From assembly GCA_012719545.1 (NCBI GenBank), contig JAAYAD010000078.1:92597-156596 (forward strand): DNA of 64,000 nucleotides, read 5' to 3'. The position numbers and the translations under genes were made by a program. This DNA comes from Clostridiaceae bacterium (lineage in GTDB: Bacteria > Bacillota > Clostridia > DSM-8532). Position 1 is the stretch's first letter; each line of letters opens with the position of its first letter. Below, in pieces: positions 61,365 to 64,000 of this stretch. The notes beneath the pieces were generated by a model that worked only from the letters and a program-made list of their open reading frames with translations, did not search any database and was not told the DNA's origin.

Positions 61365-63704
61365 TTACCAGAGCCTTGTAACCAGCACTGTTAAATCATC
61401 GTGATTGCCGTTAGAGCGGGTTATGGCTTCCTCAAGGATGGTATCGGCAAGATATTGGGCATTTACGGTATCAATGCTCTCTATAAACCACTGAAGAGCT
61501 GATACCTCCCCTTCATCAGAAAAGGCCTCCATTATTCCGTCAGATATCATTATGACAAAATCTCCGGAGCCTATGACGGCAGGTTTATAATGAGATGATT
61601 GATCCTGGGTGCTTCCGTTGTCATTATTTATAATTGACACTCCATGGGGTCCCTTTATAAATGAAGGTGCAGCATCGTATTTATAGAAAGATACGCTTCC
61701 GTTTGAAAGGTCAAGGGAACAAATATCCATTGTAGCCAGTCTTTCATTTTTCCCCCTGATATCAAGGTATAAATTCAGTATTCTGATTGCATGACCAAGC
61801 TCTATGCCGTCTTCTATAAGATTTTCAAGCATCTGAATGGCGGTTCTGCTATACCTTTCGGCCCTGCTTCCCGAACCCTTGCCATCGCTTATGGCGCTGA
61901 TATGGCATCCGTCACCTGAGATTAGGAAGGTCAGGTTATCTCCCGATACGCTGCTTCCTGATTTATTGGCTCTGGCTACACCTGTTGCCGTCTTGTACCT
62001 TGGCGGCTTCATATAACGTACTACCGAATAGCCCATCATATCCCTTCTGCTTTCACCGACACGTACGAATTTGCTTTGCAGCACTTCTTTGACAATTTCG
62101 TCAAGCTCATTGAAAGCAAACTTATTCTTGCCCTCAAAGACAGCTTCAATATATGGTTTTGATTCCTGACGGCCATTATACCTGAAATTGGTGACAGGAA
62201 TTCCGCTGCTTGCGGCAGCATCCAGAAGTGCCTCTTCCAATTCGATATTTCTTCCCGATGTGTCAAGGAGGCTGCGTGCCGCCGACATTATGCTTCCTGA
62301 AACCAAAGATGCGTGCTTTGCAAGCATAAGGCGGCTTTCATTTATTTTTTCCCTCCAGATGCTTTCGGTCTTGTATATGGAATAAACTGTTCCAAGGGTA
62401 TCGAAGAACTTATCGTATTTTGCGCAAGCCTGCTTAAACCAAGCCGGAATTTCAAGCCTTCCTGTTTCGTCGGTTTTTATATCGGATATGGCTTTTTCCA
62501 CCATTTTGTAGGTCTTTACGAAATTAACCCGCCAGCATTTGTAGCACAGGCTGCAGTAGCTGCATACCTTTTCCGATACCATTTCACTTATCCACTGGGC
62601 AGCAGAGCTTTCATCAGATTCATCCAACGCTGTTTCCTCAATATTCATTGCTGCTCTTGAAAGTGCCTTGCTTAAAACAAAAAGCCTGTCCGCAGCTTCA
62701 TGAATCTGTCCAAGTTCAAGATTTCTTCCCTGGTCCCTTGCCTTTAAGCCTGCAATTTCATCACAGAGAAGATTAACAAGTGAATTGGGCATTATAAGAA
62801 AGATTATTCCTGAAAGCAAAGCCTCGTAATATATAAGCACAAGTTTCCCTTCCAGCACCGAAAGTCCCGAAAAGAAAATTGAAACCAATAGCCATAAAAT
62901 GGATGACATTGTCCTGGTCCTCACAGGAAGTCCCGCAGCCGCCCCGGCAAGAGCCATCATTCCCGGAATCTCCATGGAAGAAGGGATATCATAAAGGGCA
63001 ATTACCAATCCCATAAGAGCTCCTGTACAGGCTCCATAGGCACTTCCCATTCTGCGTGCCACAAGCAGTACCGATAATCCTGCAAGGATTGTACCTACCT
63101 CGCACTCCCATATAGCTATCCCTTTAAGGCTTATTACAAGGGCACATATAAGGGCTGCTTTGGAAAAAAGAACCCTTCCGCTGTAAGCCACTTTCCGTCT
63201 TGAATTTTGAAACAGCCCGGAAGCAGGCTCAAGAATGACGGCAAGAGAAAAAACAAGGCATGATAAGAGAATTGAAACTACAAGATCATAAAGACCAAAG
63301 CCCTGCATGGTTCCGCGTAAGATCCCTGTAAAACAGGTTATTGTCCCCATTAGTGCTGCACGGTTTACAGGAGTCTCTTTTCTGTTCAGGTTTATGTAAA
63401 TCAAACGTGAAAACGCCTCATACAACAGAAGTGCTAAAGCCTGCCTGGATGATTCATAGAAATTGGAAAACATTAAATTACCTGCGGTTATTGAAACTAT
63501 TGCAAAAAGCTTTGATATACCTGTAAAGCCTGCCGATACATAAAAGGCTGTTGCAAAAGGCTTTATTACACCAAAAAAATTGGCTCTGGAAAGGATGAAG
63601 CATACAATCCATGCAGCTATTCGTGGCACTGTTATATCCTGAAGCCATGTTGAAATAAGCTTTGTCCACTTCTTTTCACCCTTAAGGGCGAAAATATTTT
63701 CCAT
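61365..63704 (-). CDS. spoIIE: Stage II sporulation protein E (PP2C phosphatase)
   Basis: N-terminal polytopic region, C-terminal SpoIIE/PP2C domain (ISDGKGSGSRAERYSRTAIQMLENL; VIMISDGIMEAF); ATG 63704 after GGAGG. Confidence 0.96.
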   Translation of the reverse strand: MENIFALKGEKKWTKLISTWLQDITVPRIAAWIVCFILSRANFFGVIKPFATAFYVSAGFTGISKLFAIVSITAGNLMFSNFYESSRQALALLLYEAFSRLIYINLNRKETPVNRAALMGTITCFTGILRGTMQGFGLYDLVVSILLSCLVFSLAVILEPASGLFQNSRRKVAYSGRVLFSKAALICALVISLKGIAIWECEVGTILAGLSVLLVARRMGSAYGACTGALMGLVIALYDIPSSMEIPGMMALAGAAAGLPVRTRTMSSILWLLVSIFFSGLSVLEGKLVLIYYEALLSGIIFLIMPNSLVNLLCDEIAGLKARDQGRNLELGQIHEAADRLFVLSKALSRAAMNIEETALDESDESSAAQWISEMVSEKVCSYCSLCYKCWRVNFVKTYKMVEKAISDIKTDETGRLEIPAWFKQACAKYDKFFDTLGTVYSIYKTESIWREKINESRLMLAKHASLVSGSIMSAARSLLDTSGRNIELEEALLDAAASSGIPVTNFRYNGRQESKPYIEAVFEGKNKFAFNELDEIVKEVLQSKFVRVGESRRDMMGYSVVRYMKPPRYKTATGVARANKSGSSVSGDNLTFLISGDGCHISAISDGKGSGSRAERYSRTAIQMLENLIEDGIELGHAIRILNLYLDIRGKNERLATMDICSLDLSNGSVSFYKYDAAPSFIKGPHGVSIINNDNGSTQDQSSHYKPAVIGSGDFVIMISDGIMEAFSDEGEVSALQWFIESIDTVNAQYLADTILEEAITRSNGNHDDLTVLVTRLW

Positions 63705-63837
63705 ATTGGTACCTCCATTCGTTCTTCTTTTGTAAAACAAGGTGCATAATATGCATGTACATTATATGCGCAAACCCGCATAAATAGCATTTATTACCTA
63801 TATGGGGGAAATAAGCCTAATTGACAATCAGCAACAA

Positions 63838-63862
63838 AAAACCGCCTTTTTTAAGGCGGTTT
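63838..63862 (+). terminator. Hairpin/terminator
   Basis: AAACCGCCTTTTTTAAGGCGGTTT. Confidence 0.55.
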
Positions 63863-63875
63863 CAGACTGAAGACA

Positions 63876-63904
63876 AAGCTCACTGAAAAGTGGGCTTTTT
63901 TTAT
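63876..63904 (+). terminator. Intrinsic terminator on plus strand
   Basis: AAAGCTCACTGAAAAGTGGGCTTTTTTTA. Confidence 0.65.
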
Positions 63905-63989
63905 CTAAAAGAGTAGTTAAGGACATAACAATCATGGTATAATATAAATACATGAAACGCTCATGTAATAAGGATTTCAAGGTGATTAT

Positions 63990-64000
63990 GTGCTAAATAA
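63990..64000 (+). CDS. Start of a truncated ORF at the right edge (tilS is a guess from common synteny)
   Basis: AAGGTGATTAT-GTG-CTA-AAT-AA with a preceding TATAAT at 63940; only 11 nt visible. Confidence 0.3.

Overview
The window looks like a chromosomal segment from an anaerobic, spore-forming Firmicute (Clostridia). That assignment is inferred from spoIIR, spoIIE, spoVAC/D/E, spoVG, gene order and composition. It is mostly housekeeping and sporulation genes. In order it holds: an ABC exporter with its GntR/YtrA-type repressor and a perfect operator; rng plus two linked radical-SAM-associated genes; a cobalamin-riboswitch-controlled btuFCD-like operon; serC; a maltodextrin/starch regulon (GH13 enzymes, LacI regulator, MalEFG-like ABC transporter, dCache chemoreceptor); an M28 peptidase; an alpha-2-macroglobulin-like protein near a GT51 glycosyltransferase; spoIIR; pyrG; tsaD; uppP; spoVACDE; clpE; a partner-switching sigma-factor cluster; lysS; greA; guaB; a TPR-GGDEF protein; pth-prs-glmU-spoVG; murC; and spoIIE. 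I saw no CRISPR array, tRNA, rRNA or IS transposase. Main points for follow-up: (1) the sigma-factor cluster encodes an RsbW-like protein whose ATP-binding motifs look destroyed, a second HATPase with intact motifs, and a degenerate J-domain membrane protein; (2) the GlmU pyrophosphorylase half looks catalytically degenerate; (3) the A2M protein has lost its thioester Cys and sits near a GT51 gene; (4) one operator architecture is shared by the starch genes and a chemoreceptor; (5) the GntR repressor appears to lack a canonical start codon and has an operator-like palindrome over its start; (6) two hairpin elements abut stop codons and share a terminal motif. No database search was run; family names come from recognising sequence motifs.
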